Of a DNA stretch of 64,000 nucleotides, positions 20,548-30,510 are shown one piece after another. Below the pieces are notes generated by a model. That model saw nothing but the letters and a program-made list of their open reading frames with translations. It did no database searches and was not told the DNA's origin. The stretch is taken from NCBI RefSeq assembly GCF_963678635.1, contig NC_087067.1, forward strand, positions 34,288,509 to 34,352,508, given 5' to 3'. A program made the position numbers and the translations under genes. Each line of letters opens with the position of its first letter. Within the stretch, counting starts at the first letter, position 1. The DNA comes from Symsagittifera roscoffensis. Its lineage: Eukaryota; Xenacoelomorpha; Acoela; Convolutidae.

Positions 20548-20940
20548 AGTAGCATGCATATAGTGCGTTAGGATCGAGGGGGGGTTTTCATACAAGGATG
20601 ACCATTAGGTATAAATCATAATGGTCACCATGTAATAAATGATCAGCAATGGTCACTATGTAATAATCCTAACTGTCACCATGTATTATTTAATACCTAA
20701 TGGTCACCCTGTAAAAATCCTAATTGTCACCATGTAATAATTATAACTGATAGTCCCCATGTGATAAATGCCCATGTTTATCAGCAACGTTCACCATGTA
20801 ATAATCCTAATTGTCACCATGTTTTTAAACTGAATAATCCTCATGTATTAATGCTAATTGTCACCATGTATTAAGTTTTAGCTTATAGTCCCCATGTAAT
20901 CTGCAAGGTTTCTATTTCCAATTGTCACCAAGTATTTTAT
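20548..20940 (+). repeat. Left terminal inverted repeat and minisatellite, Polinton B
   Basis: Tip agtagcatgc, a G tract (about 20577-20584), then degenerate repeats around gtcaccatgtaataatccta. The first ~285 bp match the reverse complement of 37020-37289 (for instance aaatgatcagcaatggtcac occurs in both). The remaining minisatellite to 20940 extends beyond the inverted match. Confidence 0.85.
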
Positions 20941-20995
20941 GAATTCATTTTGTAACTAACTTGTTACTAAAAAACTGAGGTGGAACAAAATTTCT

Positions 20996-21070
20996 TGGGG
21001 TCCGAGCAGAGGAAAACGTATGGCGCTCGACTCTCAGCCGAAAGGCGGCGTTTCGAAACCCGTCCGGAAA
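20996..21070 (+). other. GC-rich subterminal block, possibly tRNA-derived (copy B)
   Basis: Copy B version of 14166-14240: ggcgctcgactctcagccg followed by aaaggcggcg and ttcgaaacccg. The B version looks more tRNA-like than A (it has gactctcagc where an anticodon loop would be). It lies between the terminal minisatellite and the protease gene. No RNA polymerase III terminator was assigned with confidence. Confidence 0.3.
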
Positions 21071-21276
21071 TTGTACTGAAAGGAGGCAACAGTCGCTGGT
21101 ATGGTGATATCCCCCCATAGATCGATTTTTTTAATTTTTTTCTTACTTTGATAAAAACTTAACTTCTCGGATTACTGCTATTCAGTTAACACTTAGATAA
21201 AATTTCAATTCATAAAAGAATGTACTGTTCAAAATTAAATTGAAAAGTGTATAAATCAGCCATATTAAATAGTTAG

Positions 21277-21723
21277 TTAATGGGTAAGCATGTGAGTTAG
21301 GAAACAGTTCATAACATGATCCTTTATGTAAACAAAGTCAGAAGCATCACCATTAAAGTTTTTATCATTTATCAAATGTGCAATAGAAATACAAAAAAAC
21401 CGCACATGGTAGAGTTTGAGTCTTGCATGGAAAAATTTGTCATCAATTCAGTCTCCTGATGAAAATTCTCGTTCAATCGTTGATACAGATTGGTGTACTG
21501 CCAAAGAGGAAGACCGAGAGGATCAGCAAAATAAAAAATTTTTCTTCTGTTGCATATCACAATCCAATGTGTCCCCGGAGAATCTGATGTTGAAGTGTTC
21601 ACAATCATAAAGATATTGTTTGGGACGTGAGGTGGGAAATTTTCGGCTACAAATACTCCAAAAAAACTTATATTTCAGATGTTTACAGTTCTGAATGAGG
21701 TCCTGCAACTGGATTTCATCCAT
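21277..21723 (-). pseudogene. Adenain-like cysteine protease, copy B, frameshifted
   Basis: Protease of the adenain (C5) type, which matures virion proteins. ATG at 21723, just after the capsid stop (21726). First frame: N-terminal helix and FFWSICSRKFP to about 21600. Second frame: catalytic His in SPGTHWIVI, acidic residue in FADPLG, Gln in FSMQD and Cys in STMCGFFV, the His-Asp/Glu-Gln-Cys set in the right order. Third frame: C-terminal tail (GDASDFVYI) to the stop at 21277. The frameshifts near 21600 and 21390 break it. Catalytic residues are intact, unlike copy A. Confidence 0.8.
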
Positions 21724-21725
21724 TT

Positions 21726-22749
21726 TCAGACTGTCAAAATGGGGAGGACGTTATTTGTAACTTTGCGGTCGGAGGTAATAAATACATTGGATGAGCGTCT
21801 AACCCAAACAAAAATTTCCAGGTTTGCTGTCAAAGCGTTTGAGAATTGAAGATCGAGTGAAACTGAGCAGTTAGTAAATTCTGGATGCAAAAAGTCGTGA
21901 GCTGCCATTTGTGTGCTAGTGAGATCAAAACACATAATAAAGTGTTGTTGGTAGTTATCCAGAGTGATTCCCAGCCCGCAGTGCAACAAACCCAGCACTG
22001 ATAGTGTGTTGAAGAAGATACGTTTTTGATCTTGTGTACTGATTGGTGTACTTGCTATTGGTAAACCGTTTCGTCTCAAGGTAATTTGCTCCAATCCAAA
22101 CGTTTGACAATGAAAAGGATTCGTTCGATTTGTTCCTAGAAATGCATTATTTGTGTTCAATGCTATTATAAATCGTCTCACCGGTTCACGAGCAAAAATA
22201 TATTCCTGTTGCCAGCTGCGAACCAAACTTCCCTCGATTCACGGACAGGTCTCGTTGAGATGTGAAATCAGCTGCATCTATTACGGCGGGGTTGTTTTCA
22301 AAACGATATCCCTGACACGTAAGACATGAGTCCTTGGCTCCTTTGCTGTTAGAAAATTCTGTTCCAATGAAGCTTTTATGCGCAAAATTTCTATTGGCAT
22401 TTGAGATTTTGAGTCCATTAGCAGAGAGGTTACAGTCAGAGAGAAGGGAATACGGGGAGTTGTTTACGAGGAACATTGAATCAGACACAGTAGGATCAGT
22501 GTTGTCCTATCGCAGGTCAGCTCCATTCGATTGCGTTACTTTGCATCGTATTTCCAAATAGAATTTTTGCAGGTCAACAAAATTATTACGGTCAACGGTG
22601 ATTTCAAATTCAAGCATTGGTCCACTAGGTGAATGGACAAGTTCAACTTTTTGATCGAAATCGTTTTCAAAAGTAATCAAAAGGGGTTGTTTTTCAAACA
22701 AATCTAGAGATCTATGGGTAGGTTCATTGTGTAACAAAATAGCGACCAT
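21726..22749 (-). pseudogene. F54H12.2-like capsid-type protein, copy B, internal deletion
   Basis: Same gene as 14863-16157. The N-terminus (LLITFENDFDQKV, MLEFEITVDRNNF) and C-terminus (LDLQFSNALTANLEIFVW) are present. The coding jumps at about 22220 from the block VNRGKFG to WQQEYIFAREPV: about 270 bp present in copy A (roughly 15358-15629) are missing, with a frame change. A further frame change lies at about 22507. The start codon overlaps the end of the core gene as in copy A. Confidence 0.75.
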
Positions 22750-22782
22750 TTTTTATGTTCGAGAAAAAAAATCAGCTCGACT

Positions 22783-23160
22783 TCACACTGGTCTGGTTTT
22801 TCTTCGAATAGTTGTTTTTAGTTCTCGATCCCCTACTGACCTTCTTCTTCGTATTCCATTCATTGGTGTCTTTCGACGACGTCTACCTCCACCGAGTGGT
22901 TTTCTTGCGGTTTTTGTGACAGTGTTTTTCAATGCTTGTTTAGGAGACTTCTTATTCATAGCAACATCAATCAGTTCTGGCGCTGCACTCATCAAAAGTT
23001 CTATGCCCAGTTTCTTCGCAGCTGGTAGAACAACCCGTCGTGCAAACGGTATAGCAGCACGACCAATACCAGCAGCCAAAGCGCCAAATCCACTGCCGCG
23101 TTGTCGGTAGTGTCCAGAGAATTGAGGAAGTGAAGCTATCTTTGCATATTAAGGTTCCAT
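22783..23160 (-). pseudogene. Basic core/minor virion protein, copy B, nonsense-mutated
   Basis: Collinear with the intact 139-codon gene of copy A. The ATG is at 23160-23158, but codon 4 is a stop (TAA), and near the C-terminus an Arg codon CGA of copy A is TGA here (22783-22785), a CpG-type transition. The Gly-rich, helical and Arg-rich parts between are unchanged in character (GGGRRRRKT). The uninterrupted part begins after codon 4. Confidence 0.75.
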
Positions 23161-23166
23161 TGGTTT

Positions 23167-23985
23167 TCAATCAAAGCGCTTGAATTTTAGAGTCAACACA
23201 TCTTTAACAGTTCCTGCAAAGGGCACTAGTCTTCCAGTTTCTGTGTGCAACTGTATTGATATTGATTATACAGATGAAGTGAATAAATTTTTGTAGTCTA
23301 AATCAGTGAAGTTTTTTCGATGATTAGGTTCAATGCTGCAGGCACTACCGTTTTTGATGCGTCTATTTGCATCACCAACAGTTTGGTATTGAATAATGTC
23401 AATATAGACAAAACTTAGACTTAACCCACTTGATAAGTCATGTGGGAAATGAGATTCGTACAGTTCGTTTCCCTCATAAGATGCATCGAAGGAGGGTATC
23501 ATTTTGTAACCAATGTGATATTCACCGTTCTCATCAAGCTTTGCATTGTAGCCTAACAGACTGGGTATTTGGGGACTTGGGAATGAGAGTCCTCAGTTTG
23601 CGTTCATCCAAATGCTCATGCTATTCGTGATTTCTTGAGGACTTGCATCGAAATGAGTTTTGTCTTTGAGTTTTGTTTTTATCTCATTAATCAATTGTTC
23701 TATAACAGTGTACTCTCCTGATTTGATAAAAACTTTTTCGGTATAGTAAGGTCTGGAAATTGTATTACTGGCTACTACTTCGGATGCTCTGAAATACGTA
23801 AATTCCTCATCAGTAACATTGTTTATTTTTATGGGGAAAATTATTTCTGAGAGAGCAACTCTCCAATCTCCGTCTAAAGCTATTTCTTCTTTACAAAAAA
23901 TTCTAAAACTGGCCAAAGTGTTGTCCGGGAAAAAATCCATTGATGCTGTTGAAATCAAATGTAGAGTAAACTCATCACTGCCCAT
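23167..23985 (-). pseudogene. Second virion-type protein (FPDN family), copy B
   Basis: Nearly complete: ATG at 23985-23983, DFFPDNTLASF, DWRVALSEIIFPI, then about 120 codons to an in-frame TGA that replaces a Glu codon of copy A at about 23593; the same frame then continues (GYNAKLDENGEYHIGYKM) and later shifts before the C-terminal GRLVPFAGTVKDVLTLKF and the stop at 23167. It lies between integrase and core and overlaps the integrase end by 11 nt. A minor capsid or penton role is inferred from gene order and conservation only. Confidence 0.7.
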
Positions 23986-24930
23986 TTTCGTTGTAATCAG
24001 CTTTGTTTCCAATTAAACTACGTTCTTTTTCAAAAAATTTTCCGCTGGTTTCTTCCTTTTCCGCATCAATGAGACTGTATGTTGGGGGGTTAACAGTAGC
24101 AATGGCAAAAATTTCAAAAACTTTGTCTGTAAAAGTCTGCTTGTAACCTTTTCTGAAATTCAAGTCAGTTTTCGCTATTCGCACTTAGTCACCAACATAA
24201 AATTTTGGTTTCTGTACCAACTTCGATGAACTGTTTGCAATTAATGAAACTAATGCAGGTACATGTTTCCTTGTGACCTTGATTGGAGTCATTTTTGTTA
24301 CTCTATTAACGCGTGAGTTAATGGTTTGACCAAAACTTTGTAATTTTTCAAAATAACTGTAAGTCCATTCAAACTTCAAGTACTTTTTCAGCGAACAAAT
24401 GTTTGTTTCGGCAAACGCTAATTTTTTTTTCACTGTGAGTTTTGCATTTGATGATTTCTCGTTTAGTACATAATTTTTTGAACTCCCCTTTAAACTCGGT
24501 GCCTTTGTCAACCCAAACTGTTTTTGGTTGTTTTTTTTTATCATTTTTTGAAAGCTTCAGTTGTTTGTTTTGTTTATTTGGTCTTCAGGGGTTCCATTTG
24601 TGAGTAGCGAGAGAGAAAATTGACAGCAACTAACAAATATTGTAACCCTCGGTTATATTTAGCCAATTTATCAACATAAGCCACGTCAAGAGACCAAATT
24701 TTGTTGATTTCGTTAACAATCACTTTTAGCCGAGAATATGTTTTACGAAACAATCCATACTTTGTATGTGATGATTGAGATCTCAGAAAATTTTAACTTT
24801 TTTTGGTGAGAGTTGACTAGCTTTTGTTAAATTTTTAACCCTACCAAATGCAGCTGGACCTTTCGTGTAGAGTATTTTGAGTTTATTTTCTTCACTGATA
24901 GTAGGATTTTCATTCTTTTGTTGACGTCGT
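23975..24930 (-). pseudogene. Polinton integrase, copy B, multiply broken
   Basis: Same gene as 17427-18345. The N-terminal block ILYTKGPAAFG is open in the frame 24977-24783. The core residues are all still readable, but in different frames: Asp in WSLDVAYVD (about 24690), Asp in VWVDKGTEF (about 24510), Glu in AFAETNICSLK (about 24400). In the C-terminal domain, YVGDYVR of copy A has become a stop at the Tyr (24185-24187). Small deletions lie near 24390 and 24540. More damaged than copy A. Confidence 0.8.
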
Positions 24931-24973
24931 CGCAAACGATTCTTTACTGCTTTCACAGTTTTTATCATCGTCG

Positions 24974-25355
24974 TCATCGTCGTTGTTGGTCGGGAAAATT
25001 TCTTTTATCTGGGTTTTCTTTTGTCGGGTTGCTTGGTTCTGGACTTGAGAGTTGTCGATCGAGTCTTCGAAGAGGAGGGTTTTGATCTCTTCGACTCCTC
25101 AGTTGTCGGGTTGTCCGAGACAAAGGAGGAAGAAGTTGAGGGCTTAGCTGCTTCGCTCTTAAGCGAGCGGAGAATCTGTTTGGCATAAGTGTTGGAAACT
25201 AAACTAGGATCAAGATTCAGTTCATTCAAAATTTGTGAACAAAAAACACACTCAAGTTTTTTTGTGTTTTGCTGTGTATCGTACAAAAAAGATTCAATTT
25301 TAACGAGTTTTGGTTTTCCTTGAAATTGAACATATCCGTCAACTTCTAAAGTCAA
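24974..25355 (-). pseudogene. Ser/Lys/Arg-rich region upstream of integrase, copy B
   Basis: An open frame of about 116 codons, with two Cys in a C-x2-C arrangement (LECVFCSQ) early on, followed by a Ser/Thr/Lys/Arg-rich tail. Polinton-like elements of this type often have a long disordered region before the integrase domain. The overlapping frame 24974-25186 corresponds to the part preserved in copy A (18346-18568). Which frame was native is not clear. No catalytic motif. Confidence 0.4.
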
Positions 25356-25439
25356 GGATTCAAATTTGCACTATGTTTGCCCTTTCCAATTTATTAGCTT
25401 CCAATAGCTCTTGAATGGATTTCAGCGGTTTTTCAATTA

Positions 25440-25798
25440 ATTTTTTCTTTGTTTTTTTTTTCTAATCTCTTTGAACTTGTCTGCTGCAGAGAATTGTATG
25501 AGTCAACATTTTTTTCTGCTTCATCATCACCATCACCACTGAAATTAGTAAGTGCAGATAATTTTCTTTTTCGACGATTTGGTACTACCTTACTAGGGGT
25601 TAAAGGAATAGGAGATGTTGGGTTTTATGGTGGCGGAGAGTCACGGCTGATGTTTCGCTCTCGAAATCGTTGTATGTAATTGAGTTGAGATGATTTGTCG
25701 TTAATTAATGGATTATGAAGGATTTGAGATTGTGGTGCAGCTTTTTCATCTGGAGCATATGTTGTTCGAGGAATGAGGATGAATTCTTCAGCATACAT
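25440..25798 (-). pseudogene. Small Polinton protein with EFILIPRTTY start, between ATPase and integrase
   Basis: ATG at 25798-25796; the N-terminus EEFILIPRTTYAP followed by a QILHNP block matches, by memory of the family, the small conserved protein encoded ahead of the integrase in this Polinton group. The frame is interrupted by a stop at 25625-25627 and then runs on as a basic, Ser/Asp/Glu-rich segment (RRKRKLSALTNF) to about 25440. Function unknown. The plus-strand frame 25449-25679 is a shadow. Confidence 0.5.
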
Positions 25799-25808
25799 GC
25801 CTAAGGTT

Positions 25809-26091
25809 CTAGTTTTTCAGGTAAATGTAACACGATTCTACGATTGATTTAACCAGTGAAATATTGTTTGCCAAAACTTTTCGTTTTTCTCGGATACTAA
25901 ACTTAGGGTCAACAGTTTTTCCAAATGGTACTCTCAATGAAACTTTTGTTAGCTGGAACATGTCCCAGAAAAATGTTTACAAAACAATCGCAAAGAAATC
26001 TAATTAAACTTGAATCAATTGCTGTCAAAATTGATCTACATTGGTGACTATTGAGTTTTTGCTTCAATATAAATAAATCGTTCTCTTTCAT
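25809..26091 (-). pseudogene. Small Polinton protein overlapping the ATPase end
   Basis: The ATG at about 26091 lies inside the ATPase gene end, another overlap of this compact cluster. Block ILTAIDSSLIRFLCDC, then FLGHVPANKS, then after a frame change REKRKVLANN and a stop at 25809-25811. This order (helical ID-LI--CDC segment followed by a basic KRK segment) is one I associate with a short conserved ORF of F54H12.2-type Polintons. Role unknown. Broken near 25910. Confidence 0.45.
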
Positions 26092-26733
26092 TTTCAAGAG
26101 ATGTGATAACTGCTTTTGAGGATGGTAAATAGAAAATGGTTGGTGATGGTGGAACTATGTTTGACGAATAACGAAGACATTCTGAAGTTTTGGGATCCAA
26201 GTCTATCAACAGATGACCGAAATCTTCTTTCATTGCCAACTGATACGCATGGCGGAGGAATTTTGCATAATTCAATTGTCTCTCTAAATAATCAATTTGT
26301 TGAATGTCTCGAGGTGATTTGAACAAATTAAGTGAGTTGTATTAAAATCTATTGTACGAGATTGATTACTTTGCTGAAAAAAATTGTGCTTGACATAACT
26401 AACATGAACATTTCTATGTCGGCCTGCTGTAGCTAATTTAACGAAATCTTTTTCATTAAAATTTTCTTCACAGGTATCATCAAAGACAATCAAACAATCC
26501 CGTAAGTTATTAACAATTTCAAAGCTGGACAACTCTATAAATTCAATATCAAATTTGTTGTGAGAAACAAAGGAACGGTATTTGGGTTGAAGATTAAAAC
26601 AAAATATCTTGTTATACGATGGATAGAATGTACCTTTGAGAAGCATTTGAAAAATTAAATCAGTTTTGCCAGATCCCGAGGGACCTGAAACGGACATAAA
26701 CAGACGATCTTTTGTTGAAATGATCTTACTCAT
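26048..26733 (-). pseudogene. A32/HerA-FtsK-type DNA packaging ATPase
   Basis: Packaging ATPase of Polintons and related dsDNA viruses, which drives genome translocation into capsids. The start chosen is the ATG at 26733, since upstream codons lack a conserved start. Walker A GPSGSGKTD (about residues 17-25), Walker B CLIVFDDTCEE, and the ATAGRHRNVHVSYVKHN segment with the arginine-finger/sensor region are intact. A frameshift near 26310-26320 moves the C-terminal third (FKSPRDIQQIDYL, HLLIDLDPKTS, then FYLPSS) into another frame, ending at 26048. All key residues are present, so the gene is broken only by this shift as far as I can see. Confidence 0.88.
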
Positions 26734-26779
26734 GATTATAACTTGGGATTGGGTAACATGTAACCAACTGTACTGGATA

Positions 26780-27300
26780 TTATTGAAAGCCAAATGGCAG
26801 TCTCGTAACAACTAAGGTTGTAAAAAGACAATTTTGAAAGGGATAAAGAGAGCAAAATGAGACTTGTGTGAAAAAGAAAACTTCTGCAGACGGAAGAGAA
26901 ACATAATTACAAAATTTCCAAGATCTGTTTTCGTGAGATAAAGACTGTTCGGCACCACCAATGTCTACAAAAGTCGCAATCATTGTTCTCGACATTCTTT
27001 TCAACTTTTTTCATGTTTACTGGAAGATTTTTTTTTGCTTATTTGTATCAAAGTTGATAGTTACAACTGCATGCCAATCGCCTTTTTTTCTCTCTGATCT
27101 ATTGACGTTTGGTTTGTATTTTATTTTATATCTTGCTATGTTTTTGTCTGCCAGATGTATCCGAACAATTTTTTCTACGTTTCCGGCACTGATTTCGTCT
27201 AATAAACCTTTTGGTAAATTCTCACCTGTTAAACTCACATTTTGTGTGTTTTCTTTTGGCAAATTTTTTTTTTGAATTTTTGAATTTTCAAAGACACCAT
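26780..27300 (-). pseudogene. Unassigned Polinton coding remnants upstream of ATPase
   Basis: Two minus-strand frames: 27262-27017 (lysine-rich, GDWHAVVTINFD) and 27004-26780 (MIATFVDIGGAEQ and Cys-containing tail). They are adjacent, in the ATPase orientation, and may be exons or shifted parts of one small gene. The first begins at a TTG, so its start is unknown. No family recognised. The plus-strand frame 26961-27275 is a shadow. Confidence 0.3.
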
Positions 27301-27561
27301 GTTAGCAACTAGTAATCTCACAAGATCAAAAGAAAATGAAAACAATCAATAAATATAATTATTATGATTCACAAAACTTGGGGTTTATATTTATGATTCT
27401 TCATTTTGGTTCAACAGGCAAATCAACTCAATGAAGAAAAACTCATGTTTTGTGAATATGGTTACAATTATATTTGAACTTTACAACAAAATGAGCAGCA
27501 ACTCTGATAGTGGCCTGAACTAAATGAATTTCCGCAACGTTATCAGTTTTGACTAATTCTT
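27301..27561. other. Short spacer in Polinton B
   Basis: AT-rich, no gene seen. Confidence 0.4.
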
Positions 27562-27906
27562 TCAGTTCAGCTGGAAGCTGTTGGTCATGCAAATGGATAT
27601 GTCTTCTCTCTCCCAGCTGAGGTTGCAGCCCTTCAGGTTGGGCAAAATTCCCGGAGTCTGGACCTTGTACAGGTGAAAGTAGTCCAGAACTGTAAAAAAT
27701 TTCCGTAAATTATCGATTTCGATATCGTTGAGTGTAAACTGTTCGAGTTTTTGCAGGAGAAGTTTTCCTCGACAATCTAATATGCCTGTCCGCGTAAGAG
27801 TAACTTCAATTCTTGGTGTTAAATTGTTTTCAGGACTCTGATTAGTCATTGAAGCGTAAGCCAACCAATTTGGTGATAAGGTTGCTTGCACCATTGGACA
27901 GTTCAT
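27562..27906 (-). CDS. Unassigned open frame in Polinton B, 114 codons
   Basis: Starts at an ATG (27906) inside the end of the nuclease-like gene region. Composition is protein-like (RIEVTLTRTGILDCRGK, LNDIEIDNLRKFFTVLDYF). No recognised motif. It may be the 3' exon of the nuclease-like gene upstream or a separate gene. Confidence 0.35.
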   Translation of the reverse strand: MNCPMVQATLSPNWLAYASMTNQSPENNLTPRIEVTLTRTGILDCRGKLLLQKLEQFTLNDIEIDNLRKFFTVLDYFHLYKVQTPGILPNLKGCNLSWEREDISICMTNSFQLN

Positions 27907-28822
27907 TTTGTAATCTATCGAAAAAAATTTTTAAGATTTGAGGCGGGGGAAGTAAATCAGAATGTCGTTTGCAATTATGTTTTTCTTGACCCAATAACTG
28001 TTCAATCTTTGGGCAGCTATTATCTTCCAAATTTGTCACGGGTAATTTCAAGTATTCAGCTAATGAAACAGATTTTTGTGTACCTTTAGCAAAATATGGG
28101 AGTTTGAGTTCCTCAAACGAATGCTGTCAAAAATTTGATCTAAGTATGAGTAAGGGTTTTCACCTTTGTCCCAACGAAGCCCGTGTAGTAAATTAGATAC
28201 CCAATTGTAAGCTTTTTCGCTTCTTTTGATAAATTGTTGATTTGAACTGGTGGCAGAAAATGAATTGTATCAATTGTATTAGCAGAGCAAACAGAAAGTT
28301 CCTTTATGATCAAAGGTTTCTTGTCACGTTTAAATCCTTCAATATCTAAAATAATGAGATGGTTGAAAAACAAATTTTATGGGTTAATATGACTTTCACT
28401 CAACATTCCAACAAACGAAATAACTTTAGTTTGAATGCTTTAAGAAATAAGTAAAACGCAATACCTGTCACGTGAACCAGGGAACAGTTTTTTATTGGAC
28501 AAGGCAAAACATATGTGTACCCAGGACCGGTATGATTTTTTTCTTGCAAATATCCTGCTGCGTCATGCAATATAGCAAGTATTCTAAGAAATTTGAATTG
28601 TTTCAAGTGTTTGTCGAGCGACGAATTGTCTATTCCAATCAAACCACCATATGGTCTGTTTTTCAAAACAAAATCCATATTATTATCAGCATCCAAATAC
28701 AAACAAGTGGCTAAAAAAGACTGAAATCTGACTGATTTGTCTGGATATTGTGATTTTAAATCTATAAAAATTTCAAGAATGAGTTTTGAATCGAAAGTTG
28801 AAATCATGTTTAATGAACTCAT
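27842..28822 (-). pseudogene. Spliced gene with D-x-E nuclease-like domain
   Basis: Exon 1 runs from the ATG at 28822 to 28465 and ends in a GT donor; exon 2 starts at 28345 after TTTTAG. The 119-bp intron is phase 1 and joining keeps the frame, creating the motif T-D-I-E-G-F followed by IIKELSV. After a frame change near 28190 come GLRWDKGENPYSYL and then, in a third frame, KLPYFAKGTQKS, VTNLEDNSCPK and NCKRH. The order DIEGF, KEL, KG-x-x-K, LE-x-x-x-CP, C-x2-H belongs, from memory, to an unnamed family common in invertebrate genomes. A DEDD-type exonuclease role is a guess from the D-x-E motif. Exon 1 (YGGLIGIDNSSLDKH) is unrecognised. Confidence 0.5.
28346..28464 (-). other. Intron (119 bp, GT-AG, phase 1)
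   Basis: Donor ACAG|GTATTG and acceptor TTTTAG|ATATTG on the minus strand. Both flanking exons are coding-like and the joined frame runs through a recognisable motif. Confidence 0.6.
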
Positions 28823-28854
28823 TATAATAAAAAAGGAATAATGAGAGGTATCAA

Positions 28855-29645
28855 TTAAAACTTAATTTTCTCTTCAACAAAAAATTTCACAAATAAAACA
28901 TCAGTATCTACATCAAGTTTTCCATATCCACTTGTAAAAATATCCATTACTTTACAAAAAGCGGCAGAATAGTCTCCATTAATTAAATTTTCAAATCTTT
29001 TCAAAGTTTCTGTATTCATCTCGTCTGTTTGAACATGTCTGCTTTTTGTGTGTTTCTTTGAAACTGAAGTCGAAATTTTTGAGGATTTGTTTGACGTCGA
29101 CGATGCAGCAGGCGTAACTGTATTATCAATTCGTTTCTGTGCCCCAACGGCCAAAGATTTCTTGCAAACGTTTTGATTTGGTGAAGTTTGTTTGTTAGAT
29201 GATGCTGCAGAAAGCAAGAAATTGGGTAAACGTTTTTTGATTGCAGTGAAATCTAACAAATCGAGATTGGCTGCAACAGGTTGTGCTGAATAAGTGAGAG
29301 CTAGTTTAAGCTTGTCAAATAACTCACCGTTTCCTTTGACATCGTTAGCAGGAGAAACTAAGTATTTGAAGCAAGTGAAAATACAAAGAACACTGAAACA
29401 TTTTTGGGAAGGAAAAAAATGGTTTAATTGTTCCTCTGAATCTACTTGAATCAATATTTGGTGATGAGTTTTTTCTTTCATTCTTGACTGAAAAAGGGCA
29501 ATATTCAGATTTGAAGTGGCTTCCAAAAGCATAATTTTTCAAAGTAGATAAATTAGGGATTTTTGCAGTAATAACAAATTTGAAATTTGGTTGAAATTTT
29601 TTTGAAATAATCAGGTAACACAACTTCGAACATAGCTTCTGCCAT
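28855..29645 (-). pseudogene. Unassigned Polinton B gene, Ser/Lys-rich middle
   Basis: Likely start ATG at 29645-29643 (MAEAMFEVVLPDYFKK). After two frame changes near 29600 and 29510 a 225-codon frame runs to the stop at 28855. A hydrophobic/Cys part (KCFSVLCIFTCFKYLV), a helical part, a low-complexity Ser/Thr/Lys region (about 29000-29180) and a C-terminal acidic/aromatic helix region (YGKLDVDTDVLFVKFF) are seen. It is the first minus-strand gene of the cluster. No homology recognised; Polintons carry lineage-specific genes in this place. Confidence 0.45.
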
Positions 29646-30510
29646 TTTGTAAAGGAAAATAATTTTGAGTCGTGCTTGAAATCGTTTGTGTTTGAGGAAA
29701 ATTGAGATTTCCTGGCTCATTTACAGTTAGACTGTGTTTTGTCTTTGTTTTCAACAGTATCAGAAATTTCACTTGCTTGCGCTCAGATTGACTTTCTCGA
29801 TTTTAGTAATTTTGAAAACTCTTCGCTGCTTAAGGAAAGTCTTTGTACTCATTCAGATTCAGCGGCTTTAGTTGCTTTTTTTGAAAACTTTCAGAAATAC
29901 ATAAGTTCCAGTTTGGTCATATGAATTTCAATGTAGCACGCACTAATCTTTTACTGTTTTCCGAAATATCGAAATAGCAATTGCCAAAATCTTTATCTGC
30001 ATTTGCTGTGGTGCCTGTATTGGTTTTATTCATTGTACTGAGTAAATTTTCAAAAGTCGATTCAAAACTGAATAGGAAGAAATGGTTCCGACTGACTGTC
30101 TATGTCTGCAAAAGAAAGCGTTGTATCTATTTTAATTTATATACACATGTAGTTTATATCGCAAAGATATTGGATTGCAATTTGGTTCAAATGGATAAGT
30201 TTTTTGTGAATGTACAAGTGATAAGAATTTTAATGGGTGTTAAAGGTCACAATGCTTAAACGTTATTTTTGATAAAAGCTATTTGTTTGAATGCAATTTA
30301 GATAAACATAGAATACCACGCAAATTATCACAAAAATTTTACACGCCCTCCGTTATTGAAATGATCAAAAAAATACATAGGAGGTCTTGAAATTTCTAGT
30401 TGTAGAAGAACCAATCCCTAGTTTAATCTCTTGAGGCGTTTTCACAATTCATTTCAGTTTCATTTTTTTCCGCGTTACGTTTGTCCTTTTCTTCCAACTT
30501 TTCTTCAAAA
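29646..30510. other. Divergent intergenic region of Polinton B
   Basis: Separates the minus-strand cluster from the plus-strand genes, so it should hold divergent promoters. I can see no clear TATA/initiator pair. A plus-strand frame at 29739-29924 (Ser/Phe/Glu-rich, no ATG context) looks weakly coding and might be an exon. The frame 29981-30259 starts at TTG and is judged random. Confidence 0.35.

Noticed and set aside
25449-25679. 76-codon plus-strand frame
   Set aside because: Shadow of the minus-strand small Polinton gene; Ser/Phe-rich translation has no motif.
29981-30259. 92-codon plus-strand frame with hydrophobic N-terminus suggesting a secreted protein
   Set aside because: Begins at TTG, no conserved features, lies in the divergent spacer of Polinton B.
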